In this document: one piece after another, positions 26,210-35,297 of the stretch
Position numbering within the stretch: position 1 is the stretch's first letter
How the letters are laid out: every line of letters starts with the position of its first letter
Origin: JALZKA01 sp963753385
GTDB lineage: Bacteria > Actinomycetota > Thermoleophilia > Solirubrobacterales > 70-9
DNA: 64,000 nucleotides
Assembly: GCA_963753385.1 (NCBI GenBank)
Contig: CAVWCC010000008.1
Span: 1,082,767-1,146,766, forward strand
Reading direction: 5' to 3'
Translations under genes and position numbers: made by a program
The notes under the pieces: model-generated
What the model saw: the letters and a program-made list of their open reading frames with translations, nothing else
Database searches by the model: none
Told to the model about the DNA's origin: nothing

Positions 26210-27047
26210 ATGGCACGCATCGTCGGCGGCATCGGCTGCTCGCACGCGCCCTCCATCGCGCATTCCTATGACCGCAAGCTGCAGAAGGACCCGATGTGGG
26301 CGCCGCTCTATGACGGCTGGGAGCCCGCGAAGGAATGGCTGACGCGCCTCAAGCCCGACCTGATGGTGGTGGTCTACAACGACCACATGAACCGCTTCTT
26401 CTTCGACGCCTATCCGAGCTTCGCGCTCGGCGCCGCCGACAGCTATCCGCAGGCCGACGAGGGCTGGGGCCAGCGCGACTTTCCGGACTTTCCCGGGCCA
26501 CGCGGCGTTCTCCTGGCATCTGGCGCAGAGCCTGGTGGAGGACGAGTTCGACCCGACCATCTGCCAGGAGATGAGCGTCGATCACGGCATCCTGTCGATC
26601 CTGCCGCTGCTCACCGAGACGCACTGGCCGGCGCCGATCGTGCCGATCGCCGCGAACGTGATCCAGCATCCGATCCCGACGCCGCGCCGTTTCTTCCGGC
26701 TCGGCGAGGCGATCGCGCCGCGCGATCGCGAGCTATCCGGAGGACATGCGCGTGCTGGTCGTCTCGACCGGCGGCATGTCGCATCAGCTGCACGGGCCGC
26801 GCTTCGGCTTCCTCAATCCGGACTGGGACAACGAGTTCATGGACCGGCTGGAGGGCGACCCGATCTCGCTGACCAGGCTGACGCATGCGCAATACATGGA
26901 GCGCGGCGGCGCCGAGTCGGTCGAGATCGTGATGTGGCTCGCGATGCGCGGCGCGCTCGGCGAGAAGGTGCGCCGCGTGCACCGGCACTACTACGCGCCG
27001 ATGCTGACCGGCTACGGCCTCGTGGCGTTCGAGAGCGCGAATCCTGA
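26210..27047 (+). CDS. ligB: Extradiol ring-cleavage dioxygenase beta subunit (LigB type; frameshifted)
   Basis: Class III extradiol dioxygenase, about 280 residues. His12 in GIGCSHAPS and His59 in VYNDHMNRF match the two Fe(II) His ligands of LigB (positions 12 and 61 in the classical enzyme); the glutamate ligand should lie in the C-terminal part near MERGGAESVEIVMWL. MSVDHGILSILPLL contains the conserved second-sphere His. Single-base shifts near 26497 and 26725 break the frame. The 3' end is uncertain: one frame stops at 27047, 22 bases before the next ATG, whereas the unshifted frame would run well into the next gene, so a third indel near the end is likely. It probably cleaves a catechol made by the HpaB-type enzyme encoded next. 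Confidence 0.85.
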
Positions 27048-27068
27048 TTTTCATTCTGGGAGAACCCG

Positions 27069-28590
27069 ATGGGTATCCGCACCGGCCGGCAATATCTCGA
27101 TTCGCTGCGCGACGATCGCCAGATGTGGATCGACGGCGAATGCGTGAAGGACGTCACGCAGGACCGCCGCTTCGCGGCCGCCGCCCACACGCATGGCCGA
27201 GCTCTACGAGATGCAGCACGATCCGGCGCTGCGCGACACGCTGACCTATGCCGTCGCCGACGAGCGGCGAGCGCGTCGGCCTGTCGTTCATCCAGCCGAA
27301 ATCGATCGACGACCTGATCCGCCGCCGCACCATGGTGAAGACCTGGATGGACGCGACCTGCGGCATGTTCGGCCGCAGCCCGGATTTCATGAACATCACG
27401 CTGACCGGCTTCGCCTCCGCGGCCGAGACGTTCGGCGCGCGCGACAAGAAGTTCAGCCGACAACATCTGGAACTACTACCTGCATTGTCGCGAGAACGAC
27501 GTCGCGATGACCCACACGCTGATCAACCCGCAGGTCGACCGCTCCAAGCCGGTGGAGCAGCAGGACAAGGATCTCGCCGCCAAGATCGTGCAAGGAGACC
27601 GACGCCGGCATCGTCGATCAGCGGCGCCCGCATGGTGTCGACGCTGTGCGCCTATTCGCACGACCTGCTGGTGATGCCCTCGACCTATCTGGCCAACAAC
27701 GAGGAGGCGCAAGCCCTACGCGTTCGGCTTCGCGATCGCCGGTCAACGCGCCGGGGCTGCGGTTCGTCTGCCGGCCGTCGGTGATCCACCATGGATGCCG
27801 GCTCGCCGATGGACTATCCGCTCTCGGCGCGGCTCGACGAGACCGACGCGATGGTGGTGTTCGACAACGTGCTGGTGCCGTGGGAGCGCGTGTTCATCCA
27901 CCGCGACGCCGAGATGTGCAACGGTCTCTACAACCGCACCGGCGCGATGCCGCAGATCATGCATCAGTTCTCGACCAAGAACCTCGCCAAGGCCGAGTTC
28001 ATGATGGCGGTCGCGTTCGCGATCGCGCGCTCGACCAAGATCGACGCGCATCTGCACGTGCAGGGCATGCTGGCCGAGATGATCCAGTACACCGAGTTCG
28101 TGCGCGCCTGCCTGCGCGCGAGCGAGGCGGACGCGGAGCCGAACGCGCGCCGGCTTCATGACGCCGGCCGCGATGCCGCTGTGGACCGTGCGGATGATGT
28201 TCCCGAAAATGTTCATCCGCATGTGCGAGATCATCCAGACGCTCGGCGCCGGCGGGCTCGTCGCGGTGCCGTCCTATGCGGAGCTGAACGGGCCGATCGC
28301 GGCGGATGTCGAGACCTATTTCCAGGCCGCCAATGCCGAACTCGCGCTACCGGATCAAGCTGTTCCGCCTCGCGTTCGACGCCGCGGTGTCGTCGTTCTC
28401 CGGCCGCCAGCAGCTCTACGAGCGCTACTATTCGGGCGATCCGGTCCGGCTCGCCGCGACGCTCTACGACATCTACGACAAGAACACCTATGTCGACCGC
28501 ATCGGCGAACTGCTCGACGATCTCGAAGGGCGGCAGAACGAGGCCGGAAATCCGATGAAGTTCCGGCCGCATCTCGCGGCGGCGGAATGA
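27069..28590 (+). CDS. Second HpaB-type flavin monooxygenase, oxygenase component (about ten frameshifts)
   Basis: Reconstructed length near 500 residues. Recognisable pieces occur in the right order on one strand in all three frames: MGIRTGRQYLDSLRDDRQMW, MDATCGMFGRSPDFMNITLTGF, NYYLHCREND, THTLINPQVDRSKP, FAIPVNAPGLRFVCRPS, DAMVVFDNVLVPWERVFIHRD, TRIR-free FPKMFIRMCEIIQTLGAGGLVAVPSYAEL split over two frames, and LFRLAFDAAVSSFSGRQQLYERYY. The frame changes include inserted C at 27591 and 27710 (GTGCAAG for GTGAAG, GCGCAAG for GCGAAG). RNP-type metal is not used; the family needs FADH2. It is the third gene of the ligA-ligB operon, so it likely supplies the catecholic substrate. It has the highest indel density in the window; a true pseudogene cannot be excluded. 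Confidence 0.8.
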
Positions 28591-29451
28591 TCAGATCGGA
28601 TTGCGCGCGAGGTGGGGTAGCAGCAGCGCGTTCACCTGCTCGCGGCATCTGATCCTGCGTGAAGTGCCCGCCGCCCGGCAGCACGGCGAACTGGTACGGA
28701 CCTGAGACCTCGTCGCGCGTGCCTTCCGCGGCCGGCGGCCCGACCGTGTCGTCGGCATCACCCCAGATGTAGAGCGTCGGCACGCGGATCGGCCCGAGCG
28801 GCGAGCGGATCGCGCCGCGCGCCCGATACCAGGCGAGCGCGGCTTCCATGGCGGCCGGATTGCCGAGCACCGACGAGGTGCTTTTCCTGCGCGGCCAGCG
28901 GCATGCCGGCCGCGGTCCAGCGCACGCGCAGCCACTCGGCATCGTCTCGCCAGCACGACCGATGCCGCATCGGGTTCGAGGAAAGCGCGATGATGACGCG
29001 AGCGATGCTTCTGCTCGCCGTCGGGCAGCGCGAGCGCGCGGTTGAACGCGTTCGGATGCGGGCGCGACAGGATCGTGAGCGAAGCGAGCCGGTCGGGGAT
29101 ATTTGTCGGCGATGCCCCACGCGATACTGCCGCCCCAGTCGTGGCCGACGAGATGAAAGCGCTTGCCGCCGCCGCTCGCCGCCGCGATGTTCATCGCGTC
29201 CTCGACCAGCCGGTCGAAAGGTAGTTGCTCGTGTCGGCCGGGTCCGGCCGCGCGCCGGGCGAATAGCCGCGCTGGCTCGGCGCGACCGCGCGATAGCCGG
29301 CGCCGGCGAGCGCCGCGATCTGAGCATCCCAGGTGTGGAACGATTCCGCGAAGCCGTGCAGCAGCAGGACCAGCGGCGCGCCTTCCGGGCCGTCGGCCAG
29401 CACGTCGAACACGAGCCCAGCACCGGTCGGAACTTTCAGAAGCGCGGCCAC
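28591..29451 (-). CDS. Alpha/beta hydrolase, epoxide hydrolase/dehalogenase-like (several frameshifts)
   Basis: About 285 residues after repair. The oxyanion motif LLLHGFAESFHTWD near residue 30, SQRGYSPGARP, and the nucleophile elbow HLVGHDWGGSIAW, where the nucleophile is Asp rather than Ser, point to the epoxide hydrolase/haloalkane dehalogenase group. The acid would be in IWGDADDTVGP and the general-base His in PGGGHFTQDQ. At least five frame changes lie between 29220 and 28640. GTG at 29451 starts MAALLKVPTGAG; it is five bases past the stop of the nitronate monooxygenase gene, so the two are co-transcribed. It runs convergent to hpaB with no gap. The substrate is unknown. Confidence 0.78.
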
Positions 29452-29456
29452 GTGCC

Positions 29457-30424
29457 TTAGCCCACCCGGTAGCGGTTCGAGCCGGCGAGCAGCGCGGAGG
29501 CCTCCTTCACCATGCGGTCGACCACCTCGGCCGCCGGCGGGATGTCGGCGATCATGTCGACGCCCTCGCCGGCGATCACCGCCGCGGTGTCGAAATCGCC
29601 CGCGCTGCGCGCCTTGTCGTAGCGCGCGGCTTCCTCGGCCTGATGCTGCATCAGCTCGGCCTCGCGGCCGCGCCAGCGCTCGGAGAACTCATTGCGCAGC
29701 ACGCGGCCCGTGTAGGGCGCCGGCCACACGTTGCGCCGCGCGATGTCGAACAGGATGCTGCGGATGGTCTTGTCGCCGCTCGCCGCGACGATGCGCTCCT
29801 TGGCGGCGGTGGCGCCGACCGCCTCTTGCGTCGCATAGAAGCGCGTGCCGACGAGCGCGCCGTCCGCGCCGAGCATCAGCGCGGCGGCGACGCCCCGCCC
29901 GTCCGCGACGCCGCCCGCCGCCGCGACCGGGATGCCGCTTCGCGGCATCGACGACGGCCGGCACCAGCGCGAACGTCCCGCGCGCGTGGCCGTGGCCGCC
30001 ACCTTCGGCGCCCTGCGCCACCAGCACATCTGCGCCATTGGCGGCGGCATCCTTGGCCTGCTCGACGGTCTGCACCTGGCAGATCATCAGCGCGCCGGCC
30101 TTCTTTATTTTCGGCGGCGTGCGGCTTGACGTCGCCGAACGACAGCATGATGGCCGCCGGCTTGCGCTCCAGCGCGATGTCCAGCAGCCGCGGGTTCTTC
30201 GCCATGCTCCAGGTGATGAAGCCGACGCCGACGCGCGCATCGCCCGCCGCGTCGAGCTCGCGCGTCAGCCATTCCTCGTTGCCGTAGCCGCCGCCAATGA
30301 TGCCGAACGCCCCGGCCCGGGTTACCGTCGCGGCAAGCTTGCCGTCGGACACCAGGTCCATCGGAGCGAGCAGGATCGGGTGCTGGACCTTCAGCAACTC
30401 AGTCAGGCGCGTCGAAATCGGCAT
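29457..30424 (-). CDS. Nitronate monooxygenase/2-nitropropane dioxygenase-like FMN enzyme (two frameshifts)
   Basis: About 322 residues, TIM-barrel NPD family. The N-terminus QHPILLAPMDLVSDGKLAATVTRAGAFGIIGGGYG contains the FMN-binding PM and GGG features; later VAQGAEGGGHG holds the proposed catalytic His of class I nitronate monooxygenases, and AAAGGVADGRGVAAALMLGADGALVGTRF is the phosphate-binding end of the barrel. Frame changes lie near 30117 and 29945. ATG at 30424. Members oxidise propionate-3-nitronate or nitroalkanes, but many act as enoyl reductases or are uncharacterised. Upstream partner of the alpha/beta hydrolase gene; divergent from the lytic transglycosylase gene, 43 bases away. 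Confidence 0.85.
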
Positions 30425-30467
30425 GTTGACCCTCCGGCGGCCGGCAGACTAATCCGTCAACCGGACA

Positions 30468-31655
30468 ATGTCTCAAGCGATTCCCAAGCTGATCCTGGCC
30501 GCCGCCCTGGCATGGTCCCCGGCGTGCGCAGTCGCGCAGGAAGCGCCTGCCGGGCTCGCACCCTTCGTGCAGGCGCTCTGGCCGGACGCGCAGGCGAAAG
30601 GCGTCTCGCGGAAAACCTTCGACGCGGCCTTCGCCGGGCTCACGTCCGACCCGCGCGTCGCCGCGATCACCCGCCGGCAGCCCGAATACAACAGCGCGGT
30701 CGGCACATACGTCAACGCCATCGCGTCCCCGGCGCGCATCGCGGGCATCGCCGCGCGGGCGACGCAGTGGAAGCAAACGCTCGACGCCATCGAGCAACAA
30801 TACGGCGTCGATCGCTGGATCATCCTCTCTATTTGGGGAATCGAGACTTCGTTCGGCGCGAACACCGGCGGCTTCGACGTGATCCGCTCGCTCGCCACGC
30901 TGGCGGCGATCGGCTACCGCACGGCCTACTTTCGCGAGGAGTTGCTGGCGGCGCTGCAGATCCTGCAGGACGGCCACGTGGCGCGCGAGAAGATGACCGG
31001 CTCGTGGGCCGGCGCGATGGGGCAGCCGCAGTTCATGCCGTCGAATTTCAGCGCGCTCGCGGTCGACTTCGACCGCAACGGCCGCAAGGACATCTGGACC
31101 AGCGTGCCCGACGTGCTCGGCTCGATCGGCAACTACTTCCGCCATCACGGATGGAAGGAAGGGATTGGACTGGGGCTACGAGGTCACGATCCCGCGCGGT
31201 TTCGACTACCGCCAGAGCCGCGGCACGTTCGCCGACTGGGCAAGGCGCGGCGTCACGCGGGCGGACGGAAAGCCATTACCCGAAAGCGGCGACGCGATCC
31301 TGCTGTTTCCGAGCGGCGCCGCGGGGCCGGCATTTCTGGTGACGGAGAACTTCTCCGTGATCAAGCGCTACAACATTTCCGACTCGTTCGCGCTCGCGGC
31401 CGGCCAGTTGATCGAATCGCGCGCGCGGCCTCGACCCGATCCGCGCGGCCTGGCCGGCGGATGATCGCCAGCTCACGCGCGAGCAGCGCATGGCGCTACA
31501 GCGCCGGCTGCAGGCGCTCGGTCACACGGTGAACGATTTCGAAGGGCGGATCGACTTCGACCTGAGGGACTCGATCCGAATCGAGCAGGCGAAGCACGGC
31601 ATGCGGCCGGACGGGCATCCGACAGCAGCGTTGCTGGAGAAGATCGGGCCCGTAG
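30468..31655 (+). CDS. Lytic murein transglycosylase, MltB/SLT_2 family (frameshifted)
   Basis: Periplasmic enzyme that cleaves peptidoglycan between MurNAc and GlcNAc. Signal peptide MSQAIPKLILAAALAWSPA, cleavage after AVA. The catalytic Glu is in LSIWGIETSFGANTGG; AGAMGQPQFMPSNF and DVLGSIGNYFRHHGWK are family motifs, and the C-terminal peptidoglycan-binding-like domain shows MALQRRLQALGH and PTAALLEKIG. Frame changes lie near 31165 and 31425. In the frame of the last domain no stop occurs before the convergent neighbour; shifting by one gives TAG at 31653-31655, just before the prpF-like stop, so I place the end there. This is a housekeeping-type gene among catabolic ones. Confidence 0.86.
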
Positions 31656-31660
31656 CGAGA

Positions 31661-32764
31661 CTAGACTGGACTAGACGAGCCTTGGAGCAAGCGTGTCGGG
31701 ACCAGCACCTCGCCTTTCATGATCGGGCGCGCTGTGCGCAGCGTGCCGGCAACCACGTCCATCTCCGCGCCTTTGCCAGTCGTGCTCAGCAGCACGTCCA
31801 CCATGCCGGACGGATGCTCGATCCACACGGTGCGCGGATTGGCGTCGTCGGCCTTGGCCAGCTCATGCGCGATCGTGCCTTCGAGCGCACAGGCGGTGGA
31901 CACGCACACCGCGCCGGTCACCGCATGGGCGGCGTGCAGCGCGTGTGGCGTGAGGTAGCGCGACGCGATGGTGCCGCCATCGCGCGCGGCGGCGAGCAGT
32001 CCGACTTTGGGGATCACCTTGTCGGCGCAGTCGCCGAACCCCATGCGGCGCCCGGCTTCAAGCCGGATGGACTCGATGCGGGCGAACAGCGCCTTGTTGG
32101 GATTGATCTCGGGACGGCCCTCGTAGCCGGTGAGCCCCAGGTCCGTCGCGCGCAGCATGATCATCGGCATCGCGACATCGATGCAGGTCACCTCGACGCC
32201 GTCGATCGTGTCGCGCACGTTGCCGGTCGGCAGCATTTTTCCCGCGATCGAGCCGACCACATCCATGAAATTGAGGATGATCGGCGCTGCCGTGCCCGGC
32301 ACGCCGTCGATGCGCGCATCGCCGGTGTAGACGACCTTGCGGCCCGGAGTCTGCACCACGGCCTCGATGCGCGACTCGGTGTTGACGTTGTAGATCATCA
32401 CGCGCGTCTCGCCGTCCTGCGCCGGAAACAGCCCGGTCTCGATCGCGAACGGCGCGACGCCCGCCAGCATGTTGCCGCAGGACGGATTGGTGTCGACGAT
32501 CGGCTTGCCGACGTCGACCTGCGCGAACAGGTAATCGACATCGACGCCGGGCCGCTCCGACTTCGACACGATCGCGACCTTGCTGGTCAGCGTGTCGGCG
32601 CCGCCGAGGCCGTCGATCTGGCGCAGGTCCGGCGAGCCCATCGCGGCGAGCAGCACGCGGTCGCGGGTCGCCACGTTCGACGGCAGGTCGTCGGCGCGGA
32701 AGTAGGGCCCGCGCGAGGTGCCGCCGCGCATGAAGATGCAGGGAATGCCGGTGAGGTCGCTCAT
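31661..32764 (-). CDS. PrpF-family isomerase (4-oxalomesaconate tautomerase / aconitate isomerase-like)
   Basis: 367 residues, intact. PrpF fold of two diaminopimelate-epimerase-like halves: IPCIFMRGGTSRGPYF at the N-terminus, GGADTLTSKVAIVS, NPSCGNMLAGVAPFA with a conserved Cys, MPMIMLRATDLG, and IEHPSGMVDV near the end. GalD and LigU, which isomerise 4-oxalomesaconate in the gallate/protocatechuate 4,5-cleavage routes, are in this family, as is PrpF, an aconitate cis-trans isomerase. Two readings fit the context: a step after LigAB (encoded 5 kb away), or isomerisation of an unsaturated tricarboxylate made by the TcuA-like dehydrogenase of the same operon. Last gene of the tcuA-tcuB-lyase-prpF operon. 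Confidence 0.88.
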   Translation of the reverse strand: MSDLTGIPCIFMRGGTSRGPYFRADDLPSNVATRDRVLLAAMGSPDLRQIDGLGGADTLTSKVAIVSKSERPGVDVDYLFAQVDVGKPIVDTNPSCGNMLAGVAPFAIETGLFPAQDGETRVMIYNVNTESRIEAVVQTPGRKVVYTGDARIDGVPGTAAPIILNFMDVVGSIAGKMLPTGNVRDTIDGVEVTCIDVAMPMIMLRATDLGLTGYEGRPEINPNKALFARIESIRLEAGRRMGFGDCADKVIPKVGLLAAARDGGTIASRYLTPHALHAAHAVTGAVCVSTACALEGTIAHELAKADDANPRTVWIEHPSGMVDVLLSTTGKGAEMDVVAGTLRTARPIMKGEVLVPTRLLQGSSSPV

Positions 32765-32791
32765 GCGTCTCCGCCCATCTGTCTGGATACT

Positions 32792-34143
32792 TTAGGAACC
32801 GCGCGGCTGGCGCACAATCGCGTCGGTCATCGCGGGCGCGGCGCCGAGGTAGTTCGCCGGATCGCACAGCGCGCGCAGTTGGTCAGTCGGCAGCGCCGAA
32901 CTGGCCGCCGGATCGGCGGCGAGCACATCGAACAGCGACTTGTCGCCTTCCAGCGCCCTGCGGCATGCCGCGTATACCACGTCATGCGCCTTCTGCCGGC
33001 CAAGATGCGGGGCGAGCCCCATCATGACCGCCTCGGCCACGATCAGCCCGCGCGTCATGTCGAGATTCTGGCGCATGCGCGCTGCATCGACCACGAGGCC
33101 CTCGGCCAGAACTTTCGCCTGCGCGAGCGACCCGGCCGTCAGGATGAAGCTCTCGCCCACCGCGAGCCATTCGACATGCCAGGGGCCGGTGGCGCGCTCG
33201 AAATCCTGGATCATGGCGTCGAGCATCAGGCCGGCGTGCTGGCGCACCGCCTTGGCGTTGGCGACGAGGATTTCCGACGAGATCGGGTTGCGCTTCTGCG
33301 GCATGGTGCTCGACGCGCCGCGATGAGTCGCGAACGGCTCGAACACCTCACCGATCTCCGTCGCCATCAGCAGCATGACGTCGAAGCCGATCTTGCCGAG
33401 CGTGCCGGTGACGAGGCCGAGGAACTGGACCGTCTCGACGATCGCGTCGCGCGCCACGTGCCAGGTGATGGCCGGATCACCGAGGCCGAGCGCGCGGGCA
33501 TACTCGCGCCGCACGTCGAGGCCCTTGTCGCCGAGCGAGGCGAGCGTGCCGGCGGCACCGCCGAGCTGCGCGACGAGCACGCGGGGCTTCAGCTCGCGCA
33601 GCCGCGCGGCGTGGCGATCCAGCATGGAAAGCCAGACGGCGCATTTGTAGCCGAAGGTGATCGGCAGCGCCTGCTGCAGATGGGTACGGCCGGCCATTGG
33701 CGTGTCGCGGTGCTTCGCGGCAAGCTTCGGCAAGCGCCGCCGCAACGGCCGCCATGTCGCGCTCGACCAGCGCGAGTCCGGCGCGCACCTGCAGCACCGT
33801 CGCAGTATCCATGATGTCCTGGGTGGTCGCGCCCCAGTGCACGTAGCGTCCGGCCTCGCCGAGCTGCGCAGAAAGCTGCCGCACCAGTCCGACGATCGGA
33901 TAGCCGACGTTCTCGGCGTCGCGCTTGAGCACATCGCGATCGAGCGCGATCGCCAGGCGCAAGCTTGGCGATCGCGTCGGCCGCCTCCTGCGGGATGACG
34001 CCGACGCGACCCTGCGCGACCGCGAGCGCCACCTCCGCCTCGACGTAACACCTGAGCAGATTGTCGTCGGAGAACACCGCCCGCATCTCGGGCGTGCCGA
34101 ACATGTCCTTGAAGATGTCGCTGTCGAGGATCGTCGACGGCAT
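32792..34143 (-). CDS. Fumarase/aspartase-superfamily lyase, PcaB (3-carboxymuconate cycloisomerase)-like (two frameshifts)
   Basis: About 450 residues. The superfamily signature SSTMPQKRNP is intact in THRGASSTMPQKRNPISSE; VHWGATTQDIMDTATVLQVR and MAGRTHLQQALPITFGYK are the other two conserved regions, matching the PcaB/adenylosuccinate lyase branch. Extra bases at about 33732 and 33961, each creating GCAAG in the top strand, break the frame. ATG at 34143 follows the tcuB stop by 10 bases. PcaB cyclises 3-carboxymuconate from ortho cleavage of protocatechuate, but no intradiol dioxygenase or other pca gene is here. In a tcuAB-prpF context it may add or remove water, an amine or a carboxylate from a fumarate-like product. 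Confidence 0.85.
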
Positions 34144-34153
34144 GGCGCGGCCT

Positions 34154-35297
34154 TCAAGCTTTCCCCGTGAACGCCCGATGCTCCCGGGCGTAGCGCACCA
34201 GCGCGGCGAAGCGATAGAGGCCGTGCACGAATTTTCCGTACGGCATGGTGATGAACAGCGCGAACACCACGCCGAGATGCAATGCGAGCAGCAGCGGCAT
34301 CGCAGGCGTCGCGCGCAGCACGAGCAGCAAGAGGCCGGTCGCGCTGGTGAGGAACAGCATGGCGAGGAACGCGAACTCCATGCCGAAGCGCTGCTCGTCG
34401 GTCATCACCGGATCGCGCCGCAGCTTGGCAATCATCAGGCCGAGCGGGCCGAAGATCAGCCCGATGCCGCCGATCGGTGCCGAGCACCACCGGCAGGTCC
34501 CACCACGGATAGGGTGCGATGCGGCCGAAGGCGTAGTGATAAACGGTCGCCACGCTGGTCGACGCGAAGCACAGCATGAAGCCGTAGAACGTCTGGTGGT
34601 GATAGAAGCGGCGCCGGTCGTTCGGCCGGTCATCGTGGTTGTAGCAGCCGATGCCGCCGCCATCGAGATAGCGCAGCTGTCCGGCTTCGCGGATCGCCTG
34701 CCAGAACGAGCCCGCGTCGAGCGAGACCGGATCGCCGATATCGCGCCAGAACGCGCGCAGGCCCATCGCCAGCGCGACGATCGCATAGAGGAACACCGCG
34801 CCGAACAGCGCCGCCATCGCGTTGTGCGGCATCAGCCGGTAGAACGCGCCCGGCCCGGTGTGGGTGCCGAACAGCACGCCCGCATCGTGCCACGCCGCGA
34901 AGCCGAGGATGAACGCCGCGACACTGAGCGCCGCCACCAGGCTGACCGCGAGGCCATTGCGCGCGAACAGCGGCGCCAGCGCCCGCGGCCACGCATAGGC
35001 CGCATAGGATTCCGCGCGCACCTGCGCCAGCACGCGCGGCACGTTCACGTCGAACTCGTGCGGCGGCGAGAACTGGCAGTCGACATAGCAGGCGCCGCAG
35101 GAATGGCAGAGGTTGGCGAGATAATTCAGGTCGCCGTCCGGAAATGCGCGGCGCATCTCCATGGCGGGAAACACCGCGCAAAGCCCCTCGCAATACCGGC
35201 ACGAATTGCACACCGTCATCAGCCGGTCGGCTTCGGCGAGCAGCGCGGTCGCGTGCTGGCCCGGCCGGGCGCCGGCCTTCTCGGCAAGCGAAGTCAG
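34154..35297 (-). CDS. tcuB: TcuB/CitB-like iron-sulfur membrane electron-transfer protein (one frameshift)
   Basis: About 380 residues. Two CxxCxxCxxxC motifs, CNSCRYCEGLC and CHSCGACYVDC, should bind two 4Fe-4S clusters; five to six membrane helices follow (LVAALSVAAFILGFAAW, ALFGAVFLYAIVALAMG, FLAMLFLTSATGLLLLV, LLLALHLGVVFALFI) with candidate haem His residues. In Salmonella TcuB reoxidises the tricarballylate dehydrogenase TcuA via the membrane. A single shift near 34478 separates the fourth helix. No conventional start lies at the expected place: the frame is open through the tcuA stop; the first in-frame ATG (35219, MTVCNSC) would delete the first 25 residues, so an indel at the 5' end or a CTG start at 35297 is possible. 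Confidence 0.85.

Noticed and set aside
29333..31342. A 669-codon plus-strand frame.
   Set aside because: Mostly antisense to the nitronate monooxygenase and hydrolase genes, with Arg/Ala/Pro-rich composition typical of shadow frames in GC-rich DNA.
31490..33814. A 774-codon open frame on the plus strand.
   Set aside because: Its first 50 codons are the end of the lytic transglycosylase; the rest is antisense to the intact prpF-like gene and the PcaB-type lyase and is rich in Arg/His with no motif.
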